Origin: Alphaproteobacteria bacterium
Lineage (GTDB): Bacteria; Pseudomonadota; Alphaproteobacteria; Rhizobiales; JAJFHC01
DNA length: 64,000 nucleotides
Assembly: GCA_021775805.1 (NCBI GenBank)
Contig: JAJFHD010000130.1
Coordinates: 1 to 64,000 of the forward strand
Reading direction: 5' to 3'
Shown piece by piece: positions 17,551-26,217 of this stretch (position 1 is its first letter; every line of letters begins with the position of its first letter). Position numbers and translations under genes: made by a program. The notes beneath the pieces were generated by a model that worked only from the letters and a program-made list of their open reading frames with translations, was not told the DNA's origin and did not search any database.

Positions 17551-17961
17551 TTAGATCGCTTCCGCAGCCTTTGCCGATTTGCCGCGAAGCCGCTGTTTGG
17601 TCTTGTCCAGATCGACCACGAATCGCTCATGCTGTCCGGTACAGATCGTGTCCAGCGGATCGGTGGCGGAGATGTCAAACACGACCCGGCTGCGATCGAT
17701 CTCGGCAACGGTCACCGTAATACTCACATCCATACCCAGTGGCGTCGGCGCGCTATGCACGACCGACACCTTTACGCCAACAGAATCCTCACCCGGATCG
17801 GCATGTTCAAAAATCAGATCGCGGCATGTCCATTCAATGTCGCGGATCATTTCCGGCGTACCGTAGACCCGGCAATCCTCGCCCATAAATCCAATCGTTC
17901 TGTCTTTATCGACGACGAACTTCCGAACCTGCGAAAGGCCTGTCTTGAAGGTTTCTTTCAT
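17551..17961 (-). CDS. FlK-like hotdog thioesterase
   Basis: This 136-residue protein matches the fluoroacetyl-CoA thioesterase (FlK) fold family: the pattern PGEDSVGVKVSVVHSAPTP followed later by GQHERFVVDLDK, with the conserved T/H/E active-site surroundings. Members hydrolyse acyl- or aryl-CoA esters. As first gene of the padB operon it may release CoA from stalled phenylacetyl- or benzoyl-CoA, a common safety valve in such pathways. It is not expected to act on fluoroacetate here. Its promoter region carries the operator-like motif at 17995-18016. Confidence 0.7.
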   Translation of the reverse strand: MKETFKTGLSQVRKFVVDKDRTIGFMGEDCRVYGTPEMIRDIEWTCRDLIFEHADPGEDSVGVKVSVVHSAPTPLGMDVSITVTVAEIDRSRVVFDISATDPLDTICTGQHERFVVDLDKTKQRLRGKSAKAAEAI

Positions 17962-17994
17962 CCGCCTGCGCCTTTCCTGGAAACCGTATCGATC

Positions 17995-18016
17995 TAATTA
18001 CGTATAACGGTACTAC
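17995..18016. promoter_or_regulatory. Candidate operator upstream of the thioesterase-padB operon
   Basis: On the minus strand, 34-55 bases before the thioesterase ATG, the sequence TAGTAC, CG, T, T, ATACGTA, A, TTA repeats the pattern found between had and korA (8583-8604) with 17 of 22 bases identical. The surrounding 17962-18180 gap is AT-rich and otherwise empty. A common regulator for both halves of the aromatic module is the inference. Confidence 0.5.
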
Positions 18017-18180
18017 AATGCATATTTATTGGCAACACGTCATCTTGGCGTTGTCGGGTTATTTTGTTCCGCGTGTCCGGTCAGATGCCGGCTTTATCGA
18101 CGCTGGGCAGGAATCCGTGCTCCCAACCTGTCAGTTGTGTTCTGCCGCTGAATTCAGGCAACCACTGCGCGACGCCGTTG

Positions 18181-20205
18181 TCATACAAACAGCACAGGCG
18201 CTTCACGATTGTGAAGCCGTTCGTCCGGTGGGGTTTCAAATTCCATGGCGGCTTTATGTCCTGAGAACACGGCTGCCTGAATTAGGCCAGGTGCCAGGGC
18301 ATCGCCGATCAGGGTCGATGCCACAACGGACGGAATCGACTGATAGAGCTCGAGACTGGGTTCCCGCAGCCCAACATGGATGAGCGTGTCGAATTCGAGG
18401 CTGTCCAGTTCCTGTTTGGTGTCTGATCTGGCAATCGACAGGGTCTTGTTGGAGCAACTTAGTGCCGTTGTGTTTGGCATCAAGGCGACGCCGGCCTCAT
18501 GCAGTTCAGCGACAACACGGGGTTGTTCCAATGTGTAATTGGTCCAGGTGGCAATATCTGAAAGGGGTGAGATCAATGTGACCGAGCGGCCTTCATCAGC
18601 CAGTTTCATGGCCAGCACATGCCCCATGTAGTAATGATCGTCATCGTAGATAATGACCTGACCGTCGATTTCTTTGCCAGCCATCACGTCATCCGGGGTC
18701 AGGACGATGCCTTCAAAGCCCCGAATGGGTTCGCAGGAAGTGTGACCACGGCCTTTGCTCTCCCAGGTTGAGCCGGTTGCGACGAACACGTGGTCGACGT
18801 CGAACTCACCAATTTCATCGGCACTCAATTCACTTTCCGCGTAGAGGTCAACATTCGAAAGCTGCCGAAGCTGGAAGAGCCTGTAGTCGCGCACACGCCC
18901 CCAGGCAGACAGGCCGGGCAGGAGGCATTCGCGGGCGACCCGGCCGCCGAACTCGCTCGCCCCCTCAGCGACAGTTACCTTGTGGCCTGCCCGGGCGAGC
19001 GTCAGGGACGCCTCCAGACCGGCCGGCCCCGACCCAACGACAAGCGCATGTTTGACCGATTTTGCAGCAGGGATGATTTCGGGATGCCAGCCACGGCGCC
19101 ATTCTTCTGACACGGTCGGGTTCTGAGTGCACCGCAATGGCAGGCTGTTGGCATCCGAGGCGACGCAGATGTTGCATCCGATGCACTCGCGGATATCTTC
19201 CACCCGGCCTTGTCTGATCTTGTTCGGCAGGAACGGATCGGCGATCGATGGCCTGGCGCCACCGATCAGATCCAGCACACCGCGCCTGATCTGGCTGACC
19301 ATCGCGTCGGGCGAAGTAAACCGGCCAACACCGACAACCGGTTTGGTTGTCACTGTTTTGACGAACGACGTGAACTCTTCCTGAAACCCTTCCGGGTCAA
19401 ACCGCGACGTGCCACTGTCCCTGCTCCAGCCCGATACGTTCACGTCCCACAAATCGGGGATCTCCGCCAAGGCCTCAACCACATCGCGCCCCTCGCCGTC
19501 ACAGGTTATCGCCTTGGGTCCGTTTAACTCATGAACGGCGAAACGAACGGCGATCGCAATTTCACCGGCCGCCTCTTCCTGCGCTTCTTCCAGAACCTCG
19601 CGGAACAAGCGCAGCCGGTTTTCAAACGACCCGCCATACTCGTCAGTTCGTCGGTTGTAGGCAGGCGACAGGAAGTGCCAAAGGATCGAGGCATCATGGG
19701 CGGCATAAACATAGCTGATATCATAGCCTGCTTGCTTCGACCGGTTGATCGCGTCGCGGTAGCTCTTTCGCAGTGCCCGGATATCGGCTTTGTCCATGGC
19801 CTTGCACTGAACCGGAATACCGGGCTTCAGGGTCGCCAGATTTGACGGCCCCAATACCGGAAAGCCGTTGGCCATGCCGCGGGACCGAAGTCCCGTATGG
19901 CCGATCTCTATGGCAGACAGCGCCCCGCGCTGCCGCAAACGCTCGGTCAGGCGGGCATGGCTCTTGATGTCCTGTTCGTCCCAGAACTTCTCGATCGGCA
20001 GATTGGAAATGTCGGAACTGGGATCGATCTCCGCCAGTTGCATGGCAACCGTGCCCCAGCCGCCTTCGGCTTTCATCTCCCGCATTTTGATGGAACCATT
20101 CGGCATCAACGGAGAATGCCCGTTGGCATGGGGCACCGAGAAAAAGCGATTGGGTGCGGTCACCGGGCCGATTTTTACAGGTTCAAACAGAATCTCGTAG
20201 TTCAT
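18181..20205 (-). CDS. Trimethylamine-dehydrogenase-like flavoprotein (OYE-type FMN barrel, 4Fe-4S, FAD/NAD domain)
   Basis: A 674-residue protein of the trimethylamine/dimethylamine dehydrogenase, DgcA and 2,4-dienoyl-CoA reductase family. The FMN TIM barrel covers about residues 1-345 (PNRFFSVPHANGHSPLM; YNRRTDEYGGSFENRLRL). The cluster motif CIGCNICVASDANSLPLRC follows. A nucleotide-binding domain starts with HALVVGSGPAGLEASLTLARAG. The family includes oxidative N-demethylases. It sits just after a Tm-1-like gene and near a dimethylglycine-dehydrogenase-like gene, so demethylation of an N-methylated compound is likely. The substrate cannot be read from sequence. Confidence 0.8.
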   Translation of the reverse strand: MNYEILFEPVKIGPVTAPNRFFSVPHANGHSPLMPNGSIKMREMKAEGGWGTVAMQLAEIDPSSDISNLPIEKFWDEQDIKSHARLTERLRQRGALSAIEIGHTGLRSRGMANGFPVLGPSNLATLKPGIPVQCKAMDKADIRALRKSYRDAINRSKQAGYDISYVYAAHDASILWHFLSPAYNRRTDEYGGSFENRLRLFREVLEEAQEEAAGEIAIAVRFAVHELNGPKAITCDGEGRDVVEALAEIPDLWDVNVSGWSRDSGTSRFDPEGFQEEFTSFVKTVTTKPVVGVGRFTSPDAMVSQIRRGVLDLIGGARPSIADPFLPNKIRQGRVEDIRECIGCNICVASDANSLPLRCTQNPTVSEEWRRGWHPEIIPAAKSVKHALVVGSGPAGLEASLTLARAGHKVTVAEGASEFGGRVARECLLPGLSAWGRVRDYRLFQLRQLSNVDLYAESELSADEIGEFDVDHVFVATGSTWESKGRGHTSCEPIRGFEGIVLTPDDVMAGKEIDGQVIIYDDDHYYMGHVLAMKLADEGRSVTLISPLSDIATWTNYTLEQPRVVAELHEAGVALMPNTTALSCSNKTLSIARSDTKQELDSLEFDTLIHVGLREPSLELYQSIPSVVASTLIGDALAPGLIQAAVFSGHKAAMEFETPPDERLHNREAPVLFV

Positions 20206-20232
20206 CGATATCTCGCCACGCGGCTACGGGTT

Positions 20233-21468
20233 TCAAGCTGACTTGATTGTGCCGTCCTCAACCCAGGCATCGAAAACCTGCAAGGCTCTTTCGGCAAATT
20301 TATCGTCGTTGATATGGCAATCGAGTTCCTCAAATTTGGTCGGTTCCTTGAACGCCCGGCGCATTTCATCGAGGAACTCAGCAAACGCTTCAGGATCGTA
20401 GGCATCGCCGCCTTCCCGGTCCCATTCTTCGATCCCCTGGTTTGGCATCAGCACATGAACCGGCGCTCTGCTGCCCGACAGGCGAGACGCCATTTCACGC
20501 GCCGTTTCCCGGCGTTCTTGACCGTTCAGGCCGGAAGATTTTATCAGTCGATTGTGGGCGTGAAACGGACGGTCCTGGTACTGGGCCGGTATTTCCTGCC
20601 ACCCGGCAAAATCGATCAGATCCAGACAGCCAGGCGCTACGAGTTGCGGGATACCCGCCCGTCCGGCATTGAGCATGCGGTCCGAACCGCCGTTGACGAC
20701 AGAGCCTGCCAAAAGGTTTCCCAACTCCGGCAGGGCAAAATCCATGACACAGGCAAATCCGCCTTCTGACGCGACACTTTCAAAGGCCATCCCGCCCATG
20801 CCGGTGGCATGAAACACGGCCACTTCAAAACCGCGGTTTTCCAGCTCCGGCTTCAGGATTTTCTGGTACTTCAAGCAGGACGTACCGAGCGCCGTCATGC
20901 CGACGATAGGTTTCCTGCCATCGGGCCGCTCCACAGCTCGTGCCGCACCAAGCACAGCACCTGCCGCCTGACTGAGCGACGATTTGCAGATGGAGTTGAG
21001 ACCATAGAGCCCTCCCGCCCAAAGGATCATCTGGATGTCGGAAGACAGCCGCTCGGGCGGAATCAGGGGAGAAAACGAAACGGTGGAAACCACATATTTC
21101 GGAACGCCGATGGGTAAGGCCCGGCAGACGTCGAGAGCCAAGTCCGTCCCCATGGTTCCGCCGAGAATCACGACGCCGTCAAAGCGGCCTTCATCGTAGA
21201 GCTTCCGGGTCAGAGTGCTGGCGCCGTTCGCCATGATCTGCATGGCGGTGTTTTCGTCGCCGCTGCTGATCACCGCGTCGATGCTGCTTCCTGCCGCCTC
21301 GGCCACATCGTGCTTGGAATGATCGGTCGGGTTTTCCGGATCGCCGAGGACACTGACATCCATGGTCAACGCGCCGCCTCCGGCACGGCGAATGCATGCG
21401 ACCATGTATTCCAGTTCGTCGTTCTTGGTGTCGTAGGTGCCGACCACCAGGATAGTCTTGTCCGCCAT
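20233..21468 (-). CDS. Tm-1-like ATP-binding domain protein (UPF0261)
   Basis: A 411-residue protein starting MADKTILVVGTYDTKNDELE, typical of the Tm-1-like/UPF0261 family, whose plant relative Tm-1 is a virus-resistance protein; the bacterial role is poorly defined. Glycine-rich stretches GVVILGGTMGTDLA and FHATGMGGMAFESVASEGGF are visible. The ATG at 21468 has a perfect GGAGGAAG just upstream; the in-frame ATG at 21480 belongs to that ribosome-binding site. It is sandwiched between two amine-demethylase-type flavoproteins in one operon. An ATP-using step on a small molecule is suspected. Confidence 0.8.
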   Translation of the reverse strand: MADKTILVVGTYDTKNDELEYMVACIRRAGGGALTMDVSVLGDPENPTDHSKHDVAEAAGSSIDAVISSGDENTAMQIMANGASTLTRKLYDEGRFDGVVILGGTMGTDLALDVCRALPIGVPKYVVSTVSFSPLIPPERLSSDIQMILWAGGLYGLNSICKSSLSQAAGAVLGAARAVERPDGRKPIVGMTALGTSCLKYQKILKPELENRGFEVAVFHATGMGGMAFESVASEGGFACVMDFALPELGNLLAGSVVNGGSDRMLNAGRAGIPQLVAPGCLDLIDFAGWQEIPAQYQDRPFHAHNRLIKSSGLNGQERRETAREMASRLSGSRAPVHVLMPNQGIEEWDREGGDAYDPEAFAEFLDEMRRAFKEPTKFEELDCHINDDKFAERALQVFDAWVEDGTIKSA

Positions 21469-21498
21469 CACTTCCTCCATTGACCGTCGCTTTGGATA

Positions 21499-23970
21499 TC
21501 ACCCACGCATGATTTCCCCAGTGGGGTCATACAAAGGTGCCAACTGCATACGCGCTGCATAAAACTCCCCGGCGATCTGAACTTCGAATCCGCCTTCGTC
21601 GATCCATGTCCTGCTCACACCGCTATCCTTGTGGAGACTGGCCAGGCCCACCATCTTATCAAGTCGGAACCCCCAGTCGCCGGACGTGACGTGGCCAACA
21701 ATTTCGCCGTTCTTCCAGATTGGCTCGTTGTGAATCAGCCAGGGTCCGGTTTCGGCTTCAAGGTCATCCACAACCATGGAAACCATTCGATACCGGGTTG
21801 CCGGACCGCCTGATTTCTGTTCGGCAAGGCTCTCTTTGCCGAGGAAGTCGTCTGGTTTTTCAAGGTCTACAGCAAAGCCCAGTCCGCTTTCGTAAGGCGT
21901 GTCATCCTCGCCTATGTCGTGCCCGAAATGCCGAAAGCCTTTTTCCAGACGACAGGCGTTCATGGCAAACATTCCCATGTGCGTCAGCCCTTGGCCGCGG
22001 CCGGCCTCCAGCACCGCAGCGTAAACGCCCTGGACGAATTCCGTCGCGACCAGCAGCTCATAGCCCAGCTCGCCGAGAAACGATCTGCGGATTGCCCAGC
22101 CTCTCGCATAGGCCACATCGATTTCGCGTGCGGCTCCGAATGGAAGCGCACAGTTGGAAACGTCATCGCCGGAAATCAGGGACAGGATCTCGCGCGAATT
22201 CGGGCCATGGATCGTCAGCAGTCCGTACGCCGACGTAGCATCGAATATTTCAAACTGCCATTCCGGGTTGGCGTGACGTTTGATCCAGGCCTTGTCTCTC
22301 GTTTGGGACGGATGACCGGTGATGACCAGGAACGCATTGTGCCCGATCCGCGTGATCGTGACATCGGCTTCAATCCCCCCGCGGGCGTTCAGAAACTGGG
22401 TGTAAACGGAAGTGCCGGTCGGCACATAGATTTCTGCACCGCAGACACGGTTGAGGGCCTTCACGGCGTCTCGCCCCTGAACCAGGATTTTCGCATACAT
22501 CGACTGATCGATCAGCACAGCATCGTCCCGCGCTGCAAGACACTCGGCACGAACCTGGCTGGACCAGGGTTTCCAGCCAAGCGCCGGTTCCTCGGACCAT
22601 TCCTGATTGTCCGGATCGTAGTACATCGGGACTTCCCAACCGATCCGCTCGGCAAACACAGCTCCCGCCTCTTTCAGATGGTCGTGCAGAGGCACCTTGC
22701 GAACGTTGCGTGTTGTCACGGTCTGCCGGCCCGCCCAGGGAACGCCGTAATGCAAGCCGATCGCCTCGGCACTGCGATCATGGACATACTTTGTGTTGGA
22801 CTGAAACGGATGCGCTCTCGCTGTCAGCAGCGCTCCCATAGAGTGCGATGGATCGCCATCCGTCATCCACTCCGCCATGGTCAGGCCGACACCGCCGGAA
22901 TTCAGGATCCCGTTCGAGTTCATGCCTGACGCGATGAATAGGCCCTCGATCTCCGGCGCCGGTCCAAGGTAGGGGCGTCCATCGGGTGTGAAGCTTTCCG
23001 GACCGTTGAAAAAAGTCTGAATGCCCATTTCCCCCAGCTTCGGCATCCTGGCGAACATGGCTTCCAGTTCGCTTTCCACATGCTCCATGTCAAAGGGCAG
23101 TTCATCGAACTCGAAATCTTTCGGGATGCCGTCCGAGCCCCAGGGCTTGCCCATGGCCTCGAAGGCGCCGATCAGAAGCTTGCCGGCATCTTCTTTCCAG
23201 TAGGTCCGCTCTTCGACGATGTTCAGAATCGGTTGATCGCGCGGCAGTTCCTCCATCGGTTCGGTGACGATGTAGCAGTGCTCAACCGCATGCAACGGCA
23301 GCGTCACACCGTGCGTCTTGGCAAACAGATGGCTCCACATGCCACCGGCCAGCAGCACTTTGCTCGTGGCGATATCGCCCTGATCGGTGTGAACACCTGC
23401 AACCTTTCCGTTCTTGACGATCAGGTTCCGGACTTCGATGTCCTCGAACCTGACCGCACCGAGTGCACGTGCCCCTTTGTCCAGGGCAACGGAAACATCG
23501 AGCGGATTGACCTGACCGTTCGAGGGCACCAACAAGCCGGATTTGATATCGTCGGTGACGATCCAGGGCCATTTCTCGGCGACTTCCTCGCGGCACAACA
23601 TGTGTGTTGCAATCCCCATACGGGCGGCGTGATCATGGCTGCGTAAAAGTTGCTCATGCCGAACGTTACCCAGAGCGATGTTGATGGTGCCGTTCTGCTT
23701 GTATCCCGTTGCCTGCCCGGTCTCGGCCTCAAGGTCCTGGAACAGCTTTGCCGTGTACTTGCCAAGCTCGGTTTGAGCGGTGCTGTCCCGAAGCTGGCCG
23801 ACGATCCCGGCGGCGTGCCAGGTCGTCCCGCTGGCAATCTTGCGCCGCTCCAGGAGAACGGCGGGAACACCCCGGTGAGCCAGGTGATAAAGCGTGGAAA
23901 CGCCAACGATACCGCCGCCGATGATCACCATCGGCGCTGACTCAGGCAGGGTCTTGCCTGCGTCGATCAT
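21499..23970 (-). CDS. Dimethylglycine/sarcosine dehydrogenase-like FAD-GcvT two-domain demethylase
   Basis: An 823-residue protein with an N-terminal DAO-type FAD domain (VIIGGGIVGVSTLYHLA; SGTTWHAAGIVG with H52 at the covalent-FAD position of dimethylglycine dehydrogenase) and a C-terminal GcvT-like folate domain from about residue 430. Such enzymes oxidise N-methyl groups and pass the resulting formaldehyde unit to tetrahydrofolate. Its ATG overlaps the stop of the kinase gene (ATGA). It belongs to the minus-strand operon that begins at tctC. Substrates could include dimethylglycine, sarcosine or a related N-methyl amino acid. Confidence 0.82.
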   Translation of the reverse strand: MIDAGKTLPESAPMVIIGGGIVGVSTLYHLAHRGVPAVLLERRKIASGTTWHAAGIVGQLRDSTAQTELGKYTAKLFQDLEAETGQATGYKQNGTINIALGNVRHEQLLRSHDHAARMGIATHMLCREEVAEKWPWIVTDDIKSGLLVPSNGQVNPLDVSVALDKGARALGAVRFEDIEVRNLIVKNGKVAGVHTDQGDIATSKVLLAGGMWSHLFAKTHGVTLPLHAVEHCYIVTEPMEELPRDQPILNIVEERTYWKEDAGKLLIGAFEAMGKPWGSDGIPKDFEFDELPFDMEHVESELEAMFARMPKLGEMGIQTFFNGPESFTPDGRPYLGPAPEIEGLFIASGMNSNGILNSGGVGLTMAEWMTDGDPSHSMGALLTARAHPFQSNTKYVHDRSAEAIGLHYGVPWAGRQTVTTRNVRKVPLHDHLKEAGAVFAERIGWEVPMYYDPDNQEWSEEPALGWKPWSSQVRAECLAARDDAVLIDQSMYAKILVQGRDAVKALNRVCGAEIYVPTGTSVYTQFLNARGGIEADVTITRIGHNAFLVITGHPSQTRDKAWIKRHANPEWQFEIFDATSAYGLLTIHGPNSREILSLISGDDVSNCALPFGAAREIDVAYARGWAIRRSFLGELGYELLVATEFVQGVYAAVLEAGRGQGLTHMGMFAMNACRLEKGFRHFGHDIGEDDTPYESGLGFAVDLEKPDDFLGKESLAEQKSGGPATRYRMVSMVVDDLEAETGPWLIHNEPIWKNGEIVGHVTSGDWGFRLDKMVGLASLHKDSGVSRTWIDEGGFEVQIAGEFYAARMQLAPLYDPTGEIMRG

Positions 23971-24926
23971 GCGGCCCTCAACAATTCAGTTGTCCAGAAT
24001 TCCGCTTCGCGAATGAACCGTTCGTTGCGCGCCTGCGCTCCAGCTTCGCCCATGCGTGGCACAATCCAGCCGAGATAAGTCAGTGCCCTTAACCCCTGAA
24101 ACAAACCCAGGAATTCAAGATCGATCCGCCTTTGAGATTGATATCCAGCCAGGAAAGCGCTGCACTGATCTTGGCGATGGCCGTCGCGGTGCGCACGGTT
24201 CAGCGTCGTGGCAATATCGAACAGTCGGAAACCAAAGCCGCTGTCATCGAAGTCAATCAGCTGGGCCTTGCCGTTTTCGAGCAGCACGTTTTCCGGAATC
24301 AGATCGGCATGAATTAAGCCATAGTCCAGCTCGTCACACCGCCGTCGGAGAATCGACGCCGCCCTGTCTCTTGCACTTGTGAACAGCTTTGCCTGATCCG
24401 CGGTGAGTGTCGGGTTTTCCCAGAACCGCCCCCACAGGGGCGCATCGCCGACAAGGCCGTCAACATCCCAGGCGGGGCGGGAGAAACTTTCCGGAAGGCT
24501 CCATTCATCCGAGAGGCGGTGCAGTTGCGCCATGGACTTACCAAGCGCTGCAAAGCTTTGCGTTACGGTCTCTGCAGATGTCGGCGCCCCGTATTCACTC
24601 ATGGGACGCCCTTCCAACCAGGAGAGCATGTCGACAGCATGTCCTGCCACGATGACGCAAAAGGAACCATTTTTCGCCGCGACAGGTTTCGGAAGATTGA
24701 GGCCTCCCTGCGACAGCACAGCCATCCAGTCGAGTTCAGATTTTAGTTCGCACTGCCGGCGATAACCCGGCCTGTGAAAGCGGAGTGCAAATTTCCGGTC
24801 AGTCGTTTCCACCCTGTAGACCGTGTTTTCGCGTGCAGCCACCAGAGCCACGAGGGCCGGGCCGATGTCCCAATGTTCAAGAGCCTTTCGTGCCAGTTCT
24901 TCAGTCACGGGCCGGCCCCAGATCAT
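23967..24926 (-). CDS. APH-fold small-molecule kinase (hydroxylysine/ethanolamine kinase-like)
   Basis: A 319-residue aminoglycoside-phosphotransferase-fold protein: the catalytic loop YGLIHADLIPENVLLENG and the metal-binding LIDFDDSGFGFRLFDIA are intact. It is directly preceded by a class III aminotransferase of the phospho-lyase type, overlapping it by 26 bases. In animals the equivalent pair (hydroxylysine kinase with 5-phosphohydroxylysine phospho-lyase, or ethanolamine kinase with its phospho-lyase) phosphorylates an amino alcohol and then eliminates phosphate and ammonia. The same logic is proposed here. A GTG at 24908, overlapping the upstream stop, is an alternative start. Confidence 0.75.
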   Translation of the reverse strand: MIWGRPVTEELARKALEHWDIGPALVALVAARENTVYRVETTDRKFALRFHRPGYRRQCELKSELDWMAVLSQGGLNLPKPVAAKNGSFCVIVAGHAVDMLSWLEGRPMSEYGAPTSAETVTQSFAALGKSMAQLHRLSDEWSLPESFSRPAWDVDGLVGDAPLWGRFWENPTLTADQAKLFTSARDRAASILRRRCDELDYGLIHADLIPENVLLENGKAQLIDFDDSGFGFRLFDIATTLNRAHRDGHRQDQCSAFLAGYQSQRRIDLEFLGLFQGLRALTYLGWIVPRMGEAGAQARNERFIREAEFWTTELLRAA

Positions 24927-26217
24927 TTAAAACGCCATCAAGTGTTCCGAGCATGTAATCCGCATTTTCCTTGCTGAACGGCATGGGTGGGCGGATCTTG
25001 AGCGTGTTGTAGTGAAGGCCCAGTTTGTTCAACAAAATGCCGCGCCGGCGCATTTCGTTAGCCACCTTGGTCGCATAACTGGTTGCAGGTGACCTTGTCT
25101 CGCGGTCGGTCACCAGTTCGGCACCGAAAAACAGGCCGTAACCACGGACATCGCCGATGCAGTCATGTTTTTCCGCAAGCTTTGAAAGACCTGCGCGTGC
25201 GTGTTCACCAACCACGCGCGCATTGTCCTGCAATCCTTCGTCCTCCATCACGTCGAGCACGGCCATCGCTGCAGCGCAGGAGACCGGATTCCCGCCAAAC
25301 GTATTGAAATAGCGAAACGACTTGCGAAACGCCGCCATGATGTCTGCATCGGCCACAACGCCGGCCACCGGGTGGCCGTTGCCCATGGGTTTGCCGAGAG
25401 TAACGATATCGGGTTGCACACCGATCCTTTGGTGTCCCCAGAAACGATAACCGTTGCGTCCGAAACCGGGCTGCACTTCATCTGCAATAAAGACACCGCC
25501 TGCCTTGCGAACCACCTTCACCACAGGATCGAGCCAGCCCGGTTCCAGCTGCGGGAAACCTTCGTTCAGGAATGCCGGGCAGAGAATGATCGCGGAAAAT
25601 CCGGGACCCGACGTCTCCAGATCGTCGATGGCTTCTTCCACCTTGGCGGCGAAGGCCCGTGCGTGGGCAGGACCTGCAACTCCACCGAGCGGGCGATAGC
25701 TGTCCGGGGCCGGCACATGGCGTACATGGCTGCCGTCACCCGTGCCGGGAACATTTGTCCGTGACAGCTGGGCGACCGCGGTCGTGTTGCCGTGATAGGT
25801 GTGGTCGGTCGCAATGACGCCACGCTTGCCGGTCACCGCTTCGGCCATGCGCAGAGCGATGTCATTGGCTTCAGACCCCGTGCAGGTCATGATGGCGGTG
25901 GCAAGCGGCGCATCGAATGTAGCGGCCAAGCGCTCCACGTAGTCGAGTATGCCTTCATGCAGATAGCGCGTATGCGTGTTGAGCGTCGATGCCTGCTGGC
26001 AGATCGCATCGACAACCCTGGGGTGGCAATGCCCCACATGGGGAACATTGTTGTAGCAGTCGAGATATCGGTTGCCATCCGCATCCCAGACCCACACACC
26101 CTTGCCCTTCACCAGGTGAACGGGCTCGTCGTAAAATGTTGAAACGTTCGGGCCAAGCAAGCGCGCCCTTCTTGCCAGCAGCCGGGATGTTGACGTTGCG
26201 CTCACAGCTGGATCCAT
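24901..26217 (-). CDS. Class III PLP enzyme of the amino-alcohol-phosphate phospho-lyase (AGXT2L) type
   Basis: A 438-residue fold-type I PLP enzyme. The Schiff-base lysine is K276 in LGKPMGNGHPVAGVV, and FIADEVQPGFGRNG precedes it. The N-terminal YLDCYNNVPHVGHCHPRVV and MTCTGSEANDIALRMA blocks are those of the AGXT2L1/AGXT2L2 group (ethanolamine-phosphate and 5-phosphohydroxylysine phospho-lyases) more than of typical transaminases. The overlapping APH-fold kinase strengthens that reading. It begins immediately after the tctA stop (TAGATG). An ordinary omega-aminotransferase role remains possible. Confidence 0.75.
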   Translation of the reverse strand: MDPAVSATSTSRLLARRARLLGPNVSTFYDEPVHLVKGKGVWVWDADGNRYLDCYNNVPHVGHCHPRVVDAICQQASTLNTHTRYLHEGILDYVERLAATFDAPLATAIMTCTGSEANDIALRMAEAVTGKRGVIATDHTYHGNTTAVAQLSRTNVPGTGDGSHVRHVPAPDSYRPLGGVAGPAHARAFAAKVEEAIDDLETSGPGFSAIILCPAFLNEGFPQLEPGWLDPVVKVVRKAGGVFIADEVQPGFGRNGYRFWGHQRIGVQPDIVTLGKPMGNGHPVAGVVADADIMAAFRKSFRYFNTFGGNPVSCAAAMAVLDVMEDEGLQDNARVVGEHARAGLSKLAEKHDCIGDVRGYGLFFGAELVTDRETRSPATSYATKVANEMRRRGILLNKLGLHYNTLKIRPPMPFSKENADYMLGTLDGVLNDLGPARD

